From Schizochytrium sp. TIO01 (Eukaryota > Sar > Bigyra > Thraustochytrida > Thraustochytriidae), in the NCBI GenBank assembly GCA_004764695.1, contig SMSO01000031.1, forward strand, positions 8,055,261 to 8,119,260: 64,000 nt of DNA, in the 5' to 3' direction. Both the position numbers and the translations under genes were made by a program. Shown piece by piece: positions 53,110 through 62,888 of this stretch (positions are counted from its first letter, which is position 1; the number at the start of each line of letters is the position of its first letter). Under the pieces are notes generated by a model that was not told where the DNA came from, made no database searches, and worked only from the letters and a program-made list of their open reading frames with translations.

Positions 53110-54010
53110 GTAGAATTGCTCCTATAATTAAAGCGGCGATTCCGAGTCCGCATAAAATAGCTCCGACAATGATTGGTGCCTTGTTTGAACTACTGGCGTT
53201 TTGCACTGTGCCAGCCCTCGGAACGAGAGTTTGCGGAATCAGATACCACAAGCCAGTGTCGGTAGTTTTATCTATGAAATGGGGCAACCAAGTGCCGAAC
53301 AGAGTATCGAGTTCAAGGGCTTGGCCCGTGTTTCCGTGCACGATATCCACGGACCCATCTGATTTAAAGTCCAGTTTAACAGGAATGGGATCGTTTCTAT
53401 CTTTGTCCAGCACCACAAATGGCGAGATTTTGTTTAAATAATCTGAGGATTCGGCGAGGAATCCGTTGCTGATATATAGGTTCCAGGTGAGATCAACTGG
53501 CGTTTCTGATCGGGCTTCGAGTCGAAGCAGTTGTCTATTACCTGAGTCAGATTGGGCGGTTCCGATTTCCAGGGTTTGGATTTCTCCAAAACCATCTAAT
53601 TCTTTGGGTTCTGCGGCTTGAAGAAAGCTTTGAACTCCGTTTCTTTCTGTCCAGAGGTAATGGTGTAGCTTAAATGTATCTCCGGAGCAGAAAGTGGTAA
53701 ACTTGCTGACTTGAAAACAGTCGCTACTGATGGGAGCCGTTGGTCCTATGGTCACGGCTGCAGCAGTTGTTGTTGTTTCGGTGGTGCTAGTTGTTGTAAC
53801 AGCGGGAGTTGTCGTCGCGGCTGCTGTTGTAATTGTTTCCGTAGTAATTGGGATTGTGACATCCTCTATTGTGCTCCGGCTTTGTTGCGTTTGACCAACT
53901 CCAATGACAATGGCTCCAGTTAGAGTAGCGATAGTTCCGCCTGCCAGGAGCGAGATAGAGATAATTTTAAACTTTGAATGAGGTGGTTTATCTAGGGGTG
54001 TTTCGTCCAT
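53066..54010 (-). CDS. Two-TM surface-type protein with Thr-rich stalk
   Basis: From ATG 54010 the frame encodes 314 residues. A short cytosolic N-terminus is followed by a TM helix at about 15-38 (IISISLLAGGTIATLTGAIV). A Thr/Ala-rich stalk (about 45-90, likely O-glycosylated) leads into an ectodomain of about 180 residues with two close cysteines (SDCFQVSKFTTFCSG), ending in a membrane-proximal motif LWYLIPQTLVPRAG. A second TM helix lies at about 280-302 (PIIVGAILCGLGIAALIIGA) before a short tail. The motif matches one in the neighbour just upstream (W-x3-P-x-T-L-x2-R-x-G). The ectodomain could be a beta-rich lectin-like fold, but this is only a guess from the spacing of aromatic residues. 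Confidence 0.55.
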   Translation of the reverse strand: MDETPLDKPPHSKFKIISISLLAGGTIATLTGAIVIGVGQTQQSRSTIEDVTIPITTETITTAAATTTPAVTTTSTTETTTTAAAVTIGPTAPISSDCFQVSKFTTFCSGDTFKLHHYLWTERNGVQSFLQAAEPKELDGFGEIQTLEIGTAQSDSGNRQLLRLEARSETPVDLTWNLYISNGFLAESSDYLNKISPFVVLDKDRNDPIPVKLDFKSDGSVDIVHGNTGQALELDTLFGTWLPHFIDKTTDTGLWYLIPQTLVPRAGTVQNASSSNKAPIIVGAILCGLGIAALIIGAILLKKSNTQVPQENGN

Positions 54011-54044
54011 TCTGTGTTTGTCTATCTGATGATAATGATTTTTA

Positions 54045-54653
54045 CTAAAACATTCTTACGCCTGGCAAAGATGTTTGCGCTGAGGATTTTTGAGCCGCAA
54101 TGTACCCGCTCTGGGTTCCTTGTTTGGGTTGTTCAGGCTGTTTGGGCTGTTTGGGCTGTTGTGGCTGTTCCTGTGGTGGTCGCGTTTTGTCTTCTGTGAT
54201 CATGATCCACGCGATTGAGCCAATAAGAGAGAGGGCTCCTAGTCCAGTGATTACACCTCCTGAAATAAGGAAGGTGTTTCTGAGCTTTTGTTTGTTTTCT
54301 TCGTCGTTTGCTTCGCTTGAGTCAGTAACAAACCTTGCCCCTTGGCGACTCATGAGGGTGACTGGCTCAAAGGTCCATCGTCTGTTTGCTAGAGAGGCAT
54401 CGCTGCCCGCGGAGCCGTATCCGATGTTGTTATTTGAGTAGTAGCGTTGTATCCAATTATTTCTGGTGGAACTCTTGATGCTGTAAGCGCCGTTGTAAGA
54501 ACTAACGTTGAAAGCGTTAGTCTCTATGGCATCTACGTTTCTCAGAATTGCTAGTTGATAAATATAAGCAATTGATCCATCAATAAAATAGCCCAGGCTT
54601 GGAGCAAGAAAGTGCACTCCGTAATCAGTAATATTAATTGTCACTTCTTGCAT
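54045..54653 (-). CDS. Single-TM protein related to its neighbour
   Basis: The first ATG in frame is at 54653, giving 202 residues (an upstream in-frame GTG at 54740 is unlikely). The ectodomain contains NITDYGVHFLAPSLGYF and SYNGAYSIKSSTRNNWIQRY, then RWTFEPVTLMSRQGARF before a TM helix (FLISGGVITGLGALSLIGSI). A cytosolic Pro/Gln/Lys tail follows (QQPKQPKQPEQPKQ). The membrane-proximal W-x3-P-x-T-L-x2-R-x-G motif is shared with the protein encoded 34 bp downstream, so the two are probably paralogues. The topology here lacks a visible N-terminal signal or TM. A true start further upstream, or post-insertion topology, is unresolved. The 34-bp gap on the same strand is exceptional for this genome. 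Confidence 0.5.
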   Translation of the reverse strand: MQEVTINITDYGVHFLAPSLGYFIDGSIAYIYQLAILRNVDAIETNAFNVSSYNGAYSIKSSTRNNWIQRYYSNNNIGYGSAGSDASLANRRWTFEPVTLMSRQGARFVTDSSEANDEENKQKLRNTFLISGGVITGLGALSLIGSIAWIMITEDKTRPPQEQPQQPKQPKQPEQPKQGTQSGYIAAQKSSAQTSLPGVRMF

Positions 54654-54715
54654 GTCCACCTGAAGAATACTTAGCTCAGAGAGAGAAACGAGCAGGGCGT
54701 TATTTAATTGGAAAC

Positions 54716-55054
54716 ATGTGTGCTGCTCTGACCATTGCACTTGCTGTTAGCTTAGTTGATCAGAACGAGCACTACATTCGGCGCGCTATCACCGTTTTCT
54801 TTGCTACTGCGGCAGTTCTGTTCATTTTTGCCTTTTTGATGCGCGAAGAAATGCCTAGTGTGACCACAATCTATCCACTGGGGTATGCGGTCCCCGAAAA
54901 GCACATGGAGCGCTTGCCTAAATTGCTTTTGACTTCTCTTTCCTGCTGCTGCGCCGGAATGCTTATCATTATTTTTCACATTGTTCGCAAGGCCTTTTTC
55001 CCTCAGGGTAAGTTCACGCTGCCCACGCTGGCGGCTTTAAAATCTGTAATGTAG
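54716..55054 (+). CDS. Hypothetical three-TM protein
   Basis: The frame from ATG 54716 to TAG 55054 has 112 codons and strong RNY bias. Three hydrophobic segments are visible: MCAALTIALAVSLV, RRAITVFFATAAVLFIFAF and LLTSLSCCCAGMLIIIFHIV. Between TM2 and TM3 lies a polar loop (PSVTTIYPLGYAVPEKHMER). The same frame stays open and coding-like upstream to 54638 (EEYLAQREKRAGRYLIGN) without an ATG, so the true start may be in an upstream exon. That extension overlaps the start of the divergent minus-strand gene by 16 bp. A GTAAGT at 55010 inside the frame could be a donor. No family is recognised. Confidence 0.45.
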   Translation: MCAALTIALAVSLVDQNEHYIRRAITVFFATAAVLFIFAFLMREEMPSVTTIYPLGYAVPEKHMERLPKLLLTSLSCCCAGMLIIIFHIVRKAFFPQGKFTLPTLAALKSVM

Positions 55055-55640
55055 ATATTTGTTTAGTTTCTGCTCTGTGTTTTTTTGAGTGAGCTCCCTA
55101 ACCTTGCGCAGGCGTGCAGACTGCACTGGCGGCGCCGCCGCTCGCTTGGCGCTCTCTGTACTTATGCGCGCGCAAAAGTCCTCGATGGGCCTGCTGGCTT
55201 TTTCCACCCATCCATTGGGGATCCACAGCTGGCTGGTGAAGGGAGAGGTGAATTGAGTGCCAAGCTGCAGCTCCTTTTCCGCCACCACGGCGTGCAGGAC
55301 CCCCATCCCTATCTCTTTGCTCCAGCCGATAGCGACCTGCAGGCGCGCCGCTTGTTGTGGGTTTAAACAACACTCTTTGACCAGCTTGATGACTTGATGC
55401 GTTTCAGTTTGGGAGAGTTGGTATAAATAAGTATGGATCCCTCTACTTCAAGTTCTCCGAGACTTTGCGCGAGCTGATTGGCGACCTTCACGTTTGGCAT
55501 GAGCAGCTTCTCTCACGCGCTGGCACATTCCGTGCGCTTCGTCGAAGCAAGCGGGGGCTCTTGGTAACCTATGATTTTGGATGAAGCATGTTGCATGCAC
55601 GCACGCCTTGCTTTTATTTCATTCGTGCTGTTCCTGTCTT
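55037..55640 (-). pseudogene. Frame-broken fragment with Walker-B-like motif (Crinkler-like?)
   Basis: On the minus strand three consecutive frames read as protein with shifts between them: a block with CFDEAHGMCQRV at about 55540-55510, then KVANQLAQSLGELEVEG at about 55495-55435, then YQLSQTETHQVIKL to the stop at 55037 (about 130 residues, with TSQLWIPNGWVEK and the charged end KVRELTQKN). The FDEAH resembles the Walker B of the NTPase gene 3 kb away (FDETQ). The pattern fits a decayed copy of a related gene. I could not find the rest, and the similarity rests on one short motif. Confidence 0.3.
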
Positions 55641-56665
55641 CTGCATTCCTTTGTTCACTCGCCGTTGTCGTCGCTGCGGCTGCCGCCGAGCTTGCCGCCG
55701 CGCATAATCGAGCTTGCCAGGCCTCCTTGAGGTGGAGGTTGAGGCTACAGGAAGCAATTAGCTAGCGGCCGTTGTCCCGGAAACTCTGCACGAACTGCCA
55801 AGTTTCAGACGCGTGCCATTGCACAACCGCAGGGTTTGGGAGCCCAAGTTGTCAACAGCTCAGGACCTCGCAGCTCGCCTCCTGCAGACTGACTCGTATT
55901 GTTGAGCTCCTTCACGCCGATTTGACGCGGGTTCTGCTCTAGAGTAGACATGATCAATCAAACAACCCTCGGTTAAGACTCCACTAGTGCTAGATAGGAG
56001 TCGTTCCAATCCGTTCTTTTCAGCTGACATGGACACAGATTAAGCGCCGCGCGTAGCATTGGTATAGCATAAACTGTAGGTAGTGTCCAGACCCCTGTTC
56101 TGAGGTTTTGCTCAGGGTCGTGCCTAATTCCTGGACTCCCTCCAGTGCGCTTCGCGTAGGAGCAGTTCGCTTCTAGCCAGCTTGGGGCCCGACCTCGTGA
56201 GACTAGTCCCCACTGTTGTATCTTTTATTGGCGTGTGCGTCTTCTTGGCAGTCTGCGAGTGGATACTGACCTCGGATCGGGCTTCCGTTCGGGACCGTGA
56301 TTGCATTGTCTTCTTTTCCCGTTTTCTGGTCTTCAGTTGGCAGGCAGGACTTCTCTATCGCTGCTGAGGGCTCGAGTATTCTTGCAAGCCTCTGTCTGAA
56401 ATATCGCAACTAGAATTGCTTTTCAGCCTACCGTTTTACTCTTGTACGCCTTCGTGCATAGTTCTTTGCGTTGAATTTGGTGGATTCAATTTATTAAAGC
56501 AGCCACCTTCTGAGGCCTTATTCCCTACTTGAGTTTGAGAACAGATTTCGTATTTTACTTCGCTATAGCGCATAACTCGCACAGTCTGCTCAAAGTTTTG
56601 CAGAAAGAGTATTGCTCTTCTGTTTATATCTGATTTCGAATTTTGTAAAAGAGTTGAAAGAAAAC
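55641..56665. other. Intergenic stretch
   Basis: GC-rich to the left, normal to the right. Frames of 60-96 codons have no domain. It ends with the likely promoter of the small gene at 56666. Nothing else was seen. Confidence 0.5.
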
Positions 56666-56902
56666 ATGGCGCCCCAGGATCCACCCAGCTGCGGAGGCTC
56701 CAGCTCAGGTCAGCAAGGAGCTCCTGGTGCTACAGCAGGCTCATCTTCTGGCTCCAATGCTACCCCGCAGCAGCAGCAAAGTCAAGGAGCTCAAGGTGAG
56801 GTGCATGAAGTCTTTGGCGACGTGAACCTTGGCGCTGCCATGCTATTTCTCATGCTCTTGCACCTGCTGAAGTACACCATGCAAGACCCGTGCTCTTGTT
56901 AA
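56666..56902 (+). CDS. Small tail-anchored protein with disordered Gly/Ser/Gln N-terminus
   Basis: ATG 56666 (AAAACATGG context) gives 78 residues. The first 45 are Pro/Gly/Ser/Gln-rich and disordered. An acidic-hydrophobic piece follows (GEVHEVFGDVNLG), then one C-terminal hydrophobic helix (AAMLFLMLLHLLKYTM) and a short Cys-containing end (CSC). This is the layout of tail-anchored membrane proteins inserted post-translationally into ER or mitochondrial outer membrane. I cannot name the family. There is no intron. The next recognisable gene (NAGS) is convergent, more than 1 kb away. Confidence 0.5.
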   Translation: MAPQDPPSCGGSSSGQQGAPGATAGSSSGSNATPQQQQSQGAQGEVHEVFGDVNLGAAMLFLMLLHLLKYTMQDPCSC

Positions 56903-58036
56903 AGTTGCACTAAATCCTCCTTACCTGAAGGAAGCAACTTAGAATGTGCTATCTCTACCCTGACACTGCTAAGATATTCCAACAGCACCACTACAAACAA
57001 AGTTCACGCGTGGATTTGTTGACTTGTGTCCATCGTTGTCTTGTGCGATGGTGGCGAAACCTAGCAGACTGAAGCAGAGATGCAGAGACCTTAGATTGAA
57101 CTCAAAATGTCTACCCAGCGCCGTGGCTTCTACCAGAGCCTTCTGACTCTCTGGTACAAGCAGTGTTAATTTTCTTGCGAGGTCAATGATGAAAAGGTGA
57201 GATGCCTTGACTTTCCCAGAATTGGAGAGAGTAAGATACCATGTGATTTGTAAAGAAATATATATATTTTTTTTCTCAGGTTTTTATTCATTTTGCTTCA
57301 ATGTGCAATGTGCGTCCTTAAGTCCTTGCTCGATTAGTTTTCGTCTATATCATCTTTTGTGTTATCAGAAGCAAAAGTCAAGCCCATACATTCTCCTGTG
57401 CCATGGTGAGATCAAGTACTATACCATTTACAATATGCATGCGAGGGTTACTAATATACTTGATGTTTTCAACAGAAGGTAAACATTACTCCCACGACTC
57501 GGTATTCAATCACATCACGCTGAAAGCAGAGCAAGTATTTAGATTCCAACTAAGCAGCCAATTAAGTAAATTGTATACTTGGAATCACTTTCTCTAAGCG
57601 CGTCGCCATATATCCCATGCATCACCAGAAGGGGATTTGGCCACTACATTAAAAACCTCTCTCACTAATGAATCGTCTGCTTGCTTTGGATACGCAGAAC
57701 TCTGTGCCCAGTATAACTAAAACGATTTCAAAAGTAAATCAAGTAAGGAAATTGCAAGAAGATAGAGAGCAGAAAAGGGTAATTATAAAAAGCCAGGCAC
57801 ATTGTGTAATTTTATATGTATGAAAGAAAGGACTGAAAGTGGGGATCAAAGGCTGTGAGCACGTGTGCATGTAAGAAGGACACTTGCATCTTTCACAGCA
57901 CATAGCACGTAAGGAGTCGAAGGATAAAAGGATAAAAGGCAAGACGTGTGAAACCTAAAAAGGGAATCGGCATTAACAGAAATCACAAGCCTGCCATTGC
58001 TTGAGAGCAAAAGACAAATAGAGCTACTCGTCGCAT
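56903..58036. other. Convergent intergenic stretch
   Basis: The only items are a 20-codon ORF (57106-57168, MSTQRRGFYQSLLTLWYKQC) that could be a tiny exon, and an overlapping basic frame from ATG 57043. No family is seen. AT-rich to 58036. Confidence 0.4.
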
Positions 58037-60265
58037 TTAGGGAGGGGTCTTTTGTTTGAACCAGATGATCTCCTCTTCGTCAATCTCTCGTACAGAGTTA
58101 ACTGTCTTGAAGAAGACCTTTGAGGCACGAGAGTAATCGTAGGTCTTGTGCTTATCTGGGGGCAAATGATCGGGTGTGACCTCTTTAAAGCCACGATCAA
58201 TGAACCAACCTTGAGTCTGTGTGGTAAGCACGAAGAGATGGTTGATGTTTTGGGCGAGAGCACGACGGAGACAGTAAGACAAGAGAGAGTTTCCAATACC
58301 TGCGCCATGCAAGGCCTTGGATACGGCGACACAAGACATTTCCACAGCCCCGCGACCATAGCGCGGATCTGGATAGTGCTTGAGGTGGCAGCACGCGAGA
58401 ATGACACCCTCTCGCTCAAAGACAATAAAATTATCAACATCTCGCTCAATCATTTTGGGTGGGCGAGTGATGAGAATTCCTGCCCGTTCAAGAGGTGCAA
58501 TGAGACCCTTAATTGCCGGAACATCATGAACAGTCGCAGCGCGAACACCATCATAAAGGTTAGAGGAAATAAGCAAGCCAACACCATCGCGAGTGCACAA
58601 CTCCGAAATAATACTACCTTCGATGTGTCGCGAGACCAAGTGAGCTCGGTGAACACCATTGCGAACGGCGCGAATGGCACCCTGGATATAGTCAAGGAAC
58701 TGAAGCTTCCACTGTGTCTTAGGATCAACATCCGACGAGTGAGATACATACTCCTGGCCGTCTTGACCAAGTTCCTGTGCGAGCCTCTTTGAGAAGTTGT
58801 CAGCTACATTCAAGGGCAAGTTATGCACAATGGCGCCTCCGCGCTTGCGCATGTCCACAAGACCCTCGCCGTTGTGCAAAAATACAAGCTTGTTAGCCCG
58901 GAGATCGATGGCAGCCTGCACGGCCACATCCTCTGAGCGGCAGTGATAAATAGTTCCGCTCTGAGAGACGCCTAAATGGCTAAGCACGACAACGTCTCCT
59001 TCGTCGAGAAGCTTTTGAATACGCTCAGCGGCGACCTTTTTCACAATACCAGTGTGCAAAAAGTCAATTCCACCGCGCACACCAAAGGCGATTGCACGCA
59101 CAAAGTTACCAGAAGTGACTTGCACAGAGCCAATTCCTGTTGGGGAGTTCATAAGGCCACGCGTCAGAAGGCTTTCAATGTACAGGCGCACGTGACCAGC
59201 GACACTTTGACAATGGTACAGGGTTTCCGTATCACACACTCGGTTGCCTTGGACAAAGAGGCTCTTCTTACCAACCTGCTCAAGCTTGCGGCGAATCTGA
59301 GGACGGCAACCTGCCACAAGAACTGGCTTAATTCCGAGTGTTTTCAGCAAGATGATATCATGCATGACCTGCTCAGCCATGCCGGATTCGAGCACCTCAC
59401 CAGGAACATGAATGACGACCGTGGACTTGAAGTGAACCGCGATATACGGCGCCATCGATCGGAAAACCTGGTACCCTGTGAGGCGCTCATCTTTAGCTCG
59501 ATCGGACTCGCCAACATCGGGAAGAACCTGAAGGTTATCCGTCTGGAAGAGCTCGGCACGCTTATCGAAGCGTAGACCGTCTGCGCCAGCCCCCTCTTCA
59601 TCTTCAATTGCTGCTGTCGCTGCGGCAGCTGCTTCTGCACGAGTCCGATGCTGAAAGCTACTTGTGAACTTTTTCTCTGCAGATGCTGATGAGGCCAACG
59701 ACTCTGCGGAGAGGCCAGATGTGTTGCCCATAGAGGCGCTTGTGTTCATTGAGGCGGATGCACCGCCATCAGTGCCTGAATGTTGGCCAGGGTTTTGATC
59801 AATCTTCAAGTGGTCTGCTGCTGAACTAAAGAGCCCAGAATTTGACGAATTCGATGATGCGGATGCAGGTGCCCCTGAGCTTTCCGCCGCCGACACTCCT
59901 GAGCTCTGAGATGATCCCGCGGGACTACCAGATGGAGAAGTGTTGTGACCTGTAGCACCGTCTTTTGCCTTATAGAAGAAATCAGAAGTCAGCATACGGC
60001 GCATTTGTGGGTGAGCTGAGCGAACTTCATCGTTGTAAGGGTTTCCGCGACCGCCAAGACCGCTGCTGCTGTCATCATTGCTGACACTGTTGCTGCTACT
60101 CTCGTTGGACTCGTTCTTAATCCTCACATCCCCATCCTTGGACGTAGTCGATGAGCTTAAAAACCTCAGACCCATGTTGTCAATGCGGCGTATCCTCTGC
60201 GTCGCATTGACACTCCGCATGGCATCTGCGAAGGCCAATCTCGAGGTCACGGCCCGCATCGCCAT
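58037..60265 (-). CDS. NAGS: N-acetylglutamate synthase, bacterial/plant ArgA type, mitochondrial
   Basis: ATG 60265 gives 742 residues. The leader MAMRAVTSRLAFADAM...RFLSSST is rich in Arg/Ala/Ser and typical of mitochondrial presequences. A disordered Ser-rich stretch follows (about 50-240, longer than usual). The amino-acid-kinase-like domain (about 265-540) has VVIHVPGEVLESG and KTLGIKPVLVAGCRPQI, LSHLGVSQSGTIYHC and KLVFLHNGEGLV. A GNAT domain (about 570-725) carries the acetyl-CoA loop VSKALHGAGIGNSLLSYC and FVLTTQTQGWFIDRGF. The enzyme makes N-acetylglutamate from glutamate and acetyl-CoA, the first step of arginine synthesis. The AAK+GNAT fusion is the ArgA class found in bacteria, plants and algae, unlike the fungal/animal class. 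No intron. Confidence 0.92.
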   Translation of the reverse strand: MAMRAVTSRLAFADAMRSVNATQRIRRIDNMGLRFLSSSTTSKDGDVRIKNESNESSSNSVSNDDSSSGLGGRGNPYNDEVRSAHPQMRRMLTSDFFYKAKDGATGHNTSPSGSPAGSSQSSGVSAAESSGAPASASSNSSNSGLFSSAADHLKIDQNPGQHSGTDGGASASMNTSASMGNTSGLSAESLASSASAEKKFTSSFQHRTRAEAAAAATAAIEDEEGAGADGLRFDKRAELFQTDNLQVLPDVGESDRAKDERLTGYQVFRSMAPYIAVHFKSTVVIHVPGEVLESGMAEQVMHDIILLKTLGIKPVLVAGCRPQIRRKLEQVGKKSLFVQGNRVCDTETLYHCQSVAGHVRLYIESLLTRGLMNSPTGIGSVQVTSGNFVRAIAFGVRGGIDFLHTGIVKKVAAERIQKLLDEGDVVVLSHLGVSQSGTIYHCRSEDVAVQAAIDLRANKLVFLHNGEGLVDMRKRGGAIVHNLPLNVADNFSKRLAQELGQDGQEYVSHSSDVDPKTQWKLQFLDYIQGAIRAVRNGVHRAHLVSRHIEGSIISELCTRDGVGLLISSNLYDGVRAATVHDVPAIKGLIAPLERAGILITRPPKMIERDVDNFIVFEREGVILACCHLKHYPDPRYGRGAVEMSCVAVSKALHGAGIGNSLLSYCLRRALAQNINHLFVLTTQTQGWFIDRGFKEVTPDHLPPDKHKTYDYSRASKVFFKTVNSVREIDEEEIIWFKQKTPP

Positions 60266-60783
60266 CTTGGCTTGATGTCAGAGATCAAATGAACGGATGA
60301 AACCAAGCAATTCACGAATCAGCAGGATACAGATCGCGCTGAGTCTATAAACGCAGGGATTAAGGCACCTCTCGCTATCGCAGCGCCAATCTTTGCGCGA
60401 GTCCCTTTCCTCGCGACCGTGAGCGAGCTTGAGCAGCACGATAATATATAACAACAGTGTATTATATATGATATATATGTGTGTGAGCTGAGCGACCTGC
60501 GAACAAGCTGAGGATGCGAACGCAATGAGACCGCAAAGTCCGGCCCCGGGGCGCTGGCACGCAGCTCTGGCGCAGGTACGATACACCCCTAGTGCCTGCG
60601 CGTCCCTCTCCTTCCGTGTGCCGCTACGAGCGCCGCCCAAGAGCGAGGACGGCCAGAGCAGTCGCGACCTCCCTGCGACAGGGATTTAGTGCCCCTTCTT
60701 TATTTCTTCGCTTTCTTTCTCCTCCGTTCCTTTACTTTTTACTTCTCCTTTCTCTTTCATGCTCATCATTCACCTCTATAACG

Positions 60784-60785
<2 letters not shown>

Positions 60786-60826
<41 letters not shown>
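60786..60826. repeat. (TTTC)n microsatellite
   Basis: Ten or more perfect units. The same unit forms 61149-61189 nearby and 12601-12646 at the other end of the window. Confidence 0.9.
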
Positions 60827-60828
<2 letters not shown>

Positions 60829-61147
60829 TGTGTTCCCTTTTTTATTTTAATCGTGATAAATCAATCCTCTCCTAAAGAAGGGTACTGATTCTCTATTATG
60901 TGCTTTGCAAAGTATATATTTGCGCGATCTTCATTCAAGTTCTTTCTTTCCTTTTCATTTGATCACTGAGTTACCTTCAACTCTCTCTCCTCTTTCTCAT
61001 TAATTACATTACCCATTTTGCTTTTGCTTTCTTTCTTTCTTTCGCCTCTCATTCTCTCTCTTTCTCTCTCTCCGTCATCAATCCTATCTGTGGCGCCACT
61101 AGCGGCGCTCCTATCGTTAACAGTAGCACCACCGGTGCTACGATTGA

Positions 61148-61188
<41 letters not shown>

Positions 61189-62814
61189 TGACTTATAAAA
61201 GTTGAACTTGAGAGTACAAAGTTTGGCTTCTGCTTCTGCGAAGGTTGTCAGTCTGCCATTCCTCCGTCCAGGTTGCTGGGAACTCGTCTGAAGTGGGCAG
61301 ATCACCAGATGCGACGTCCATGGCAGGGGCCTCTGCTTACAAGAACGAAGAGGCCGGAGGGAATAGCTAGCTAGCTTCTCGAGATCTGGGCCAGTTTTGG
61401 CACAGTGTGGCGTTCATTACATTCACGAATGAATGCATCGCTGTAGTGCCAACTTCTTTTTAGAGTCTTTTTAATTGACTTTCATCCATCGATCGATCGA
61501 TTGACCTCTTAGGCAAATAGGTAGCACCTCCTACCTATTGATTGCTCTCCTGGAGTACTCTGTTTCCAAGCTCCTGCTCGACGTCGTGGGTGGAGATGTG
61601 CACAGTGAATGAATGGCATGTGGTGGTGAAATAAGACACGCAGTACAGGAAAGAGCAGCTCAAGGGCGGTGCAAACGGGAAGGAAAAGAGGATGGCTCTC
61701 GACGCCAGCAAAGCAAAAGCGGCGCGGAGGCTTCTTTTTTTGGCTTTTTTCCCCCTTGACTACAAGAATTATTAGAAAAAAGCATAGAAAAAGAAAAGGG
61801 AAGGCAATATTTATGATGATAGTTCTGGTTGACTTTGCATCTTGAGGTTTTCGAGTTCTTGAAGTTGCCTCGCGACAACCTATTTAAGAACACGCAGCGA
61901 GCAACGTGCCAAACAATACAGAGAGCTTGATTGGCATTGACCTGTCAGCTGGTTATTTTCCAGGCTGCAAACCTTCTCTTTCTTGTTCATAAAATAGTAA
62001 AACAGTTTATATTAGAATTAGTTTATATTAAAATTTAATGGGCGCGCCACCTTTTAAAATGAAGAAGAAGAAGAAGAAGAAGAAAAAAAAAAAAGCATCG
62101 ATTTTGTGGATGATGACGATAACGATGATGATTGATGGAAAGACCAAAGTTACATGAAATAGAAGAAAAGTACATTCGCGATTCGCGAGAAAGAAACAGA
62201 CACTTGTTTTACGAAGCTGACCAATTCGCGCAAGGAAAACTCTACCTGCGGTAGAATTTCCTCGTGCATTTTAAAGATGGTCAACTGCATCTTCAGAAGT
62301 GATAGTGGCCTCGTCCTGAGTTGCTGAGGAGATCATTCATCGATTGCATTTCCCAAATAAATGTATTTGTAAATTAATAAATTAATAAATTAATAAGTTA
62401 AAACTGAAATGAAAAAACTTTGAGCAAGAACCATGATGCTGCTCTCTCGCTCGCTCGATATTGGACAGATTTACAGGCCTCCGGCTGCGTCTATCCTGGA
62501 TCTCGCGCAGCTACAATCTCACGCCCACCACGCAGCATGGTTTATGCCGCGGCCGCAGCGCCATTTGCTCTGACGCCTCATGATCAATTGTAAAAACTTT
62601 GAAGAAGTTGATTGAATTGGCAATTTCTCTTGAACTTATTACACAAAAACATGTGCCGAGAACGATGCAAAGACTGAGACGAAAAGCTGTTCAGCCTGAG
62701 AAACGAAACGCGACAGGCGCGAGGGAAGGAGCAGATGAGAGGCCCTCTTCTCTCCAAAATTCCCTCGCTGAGAACAATATTCCTCGCTTGCTTGCTTGCT
62801 TGCTTGTTTTGCAT

Positions 62815-62888
62815 TCATTCATTCATTCATTCACTCATTCATTCATTCATTCATTCATCATTCATTCATTCATTCATTCATCATTCAT
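62815..62888. repeat. (CATT)n microsatellite
   Basis: About eighteen CATT units with two short interruptions (CACT and CATCATT). Confidence 0.9.

Noticed and set aside
60592-60888. 98-codon plus-strand ORF
   Set aside because: Mostly a translation of pyrimidine-rich microsatellite sequence.
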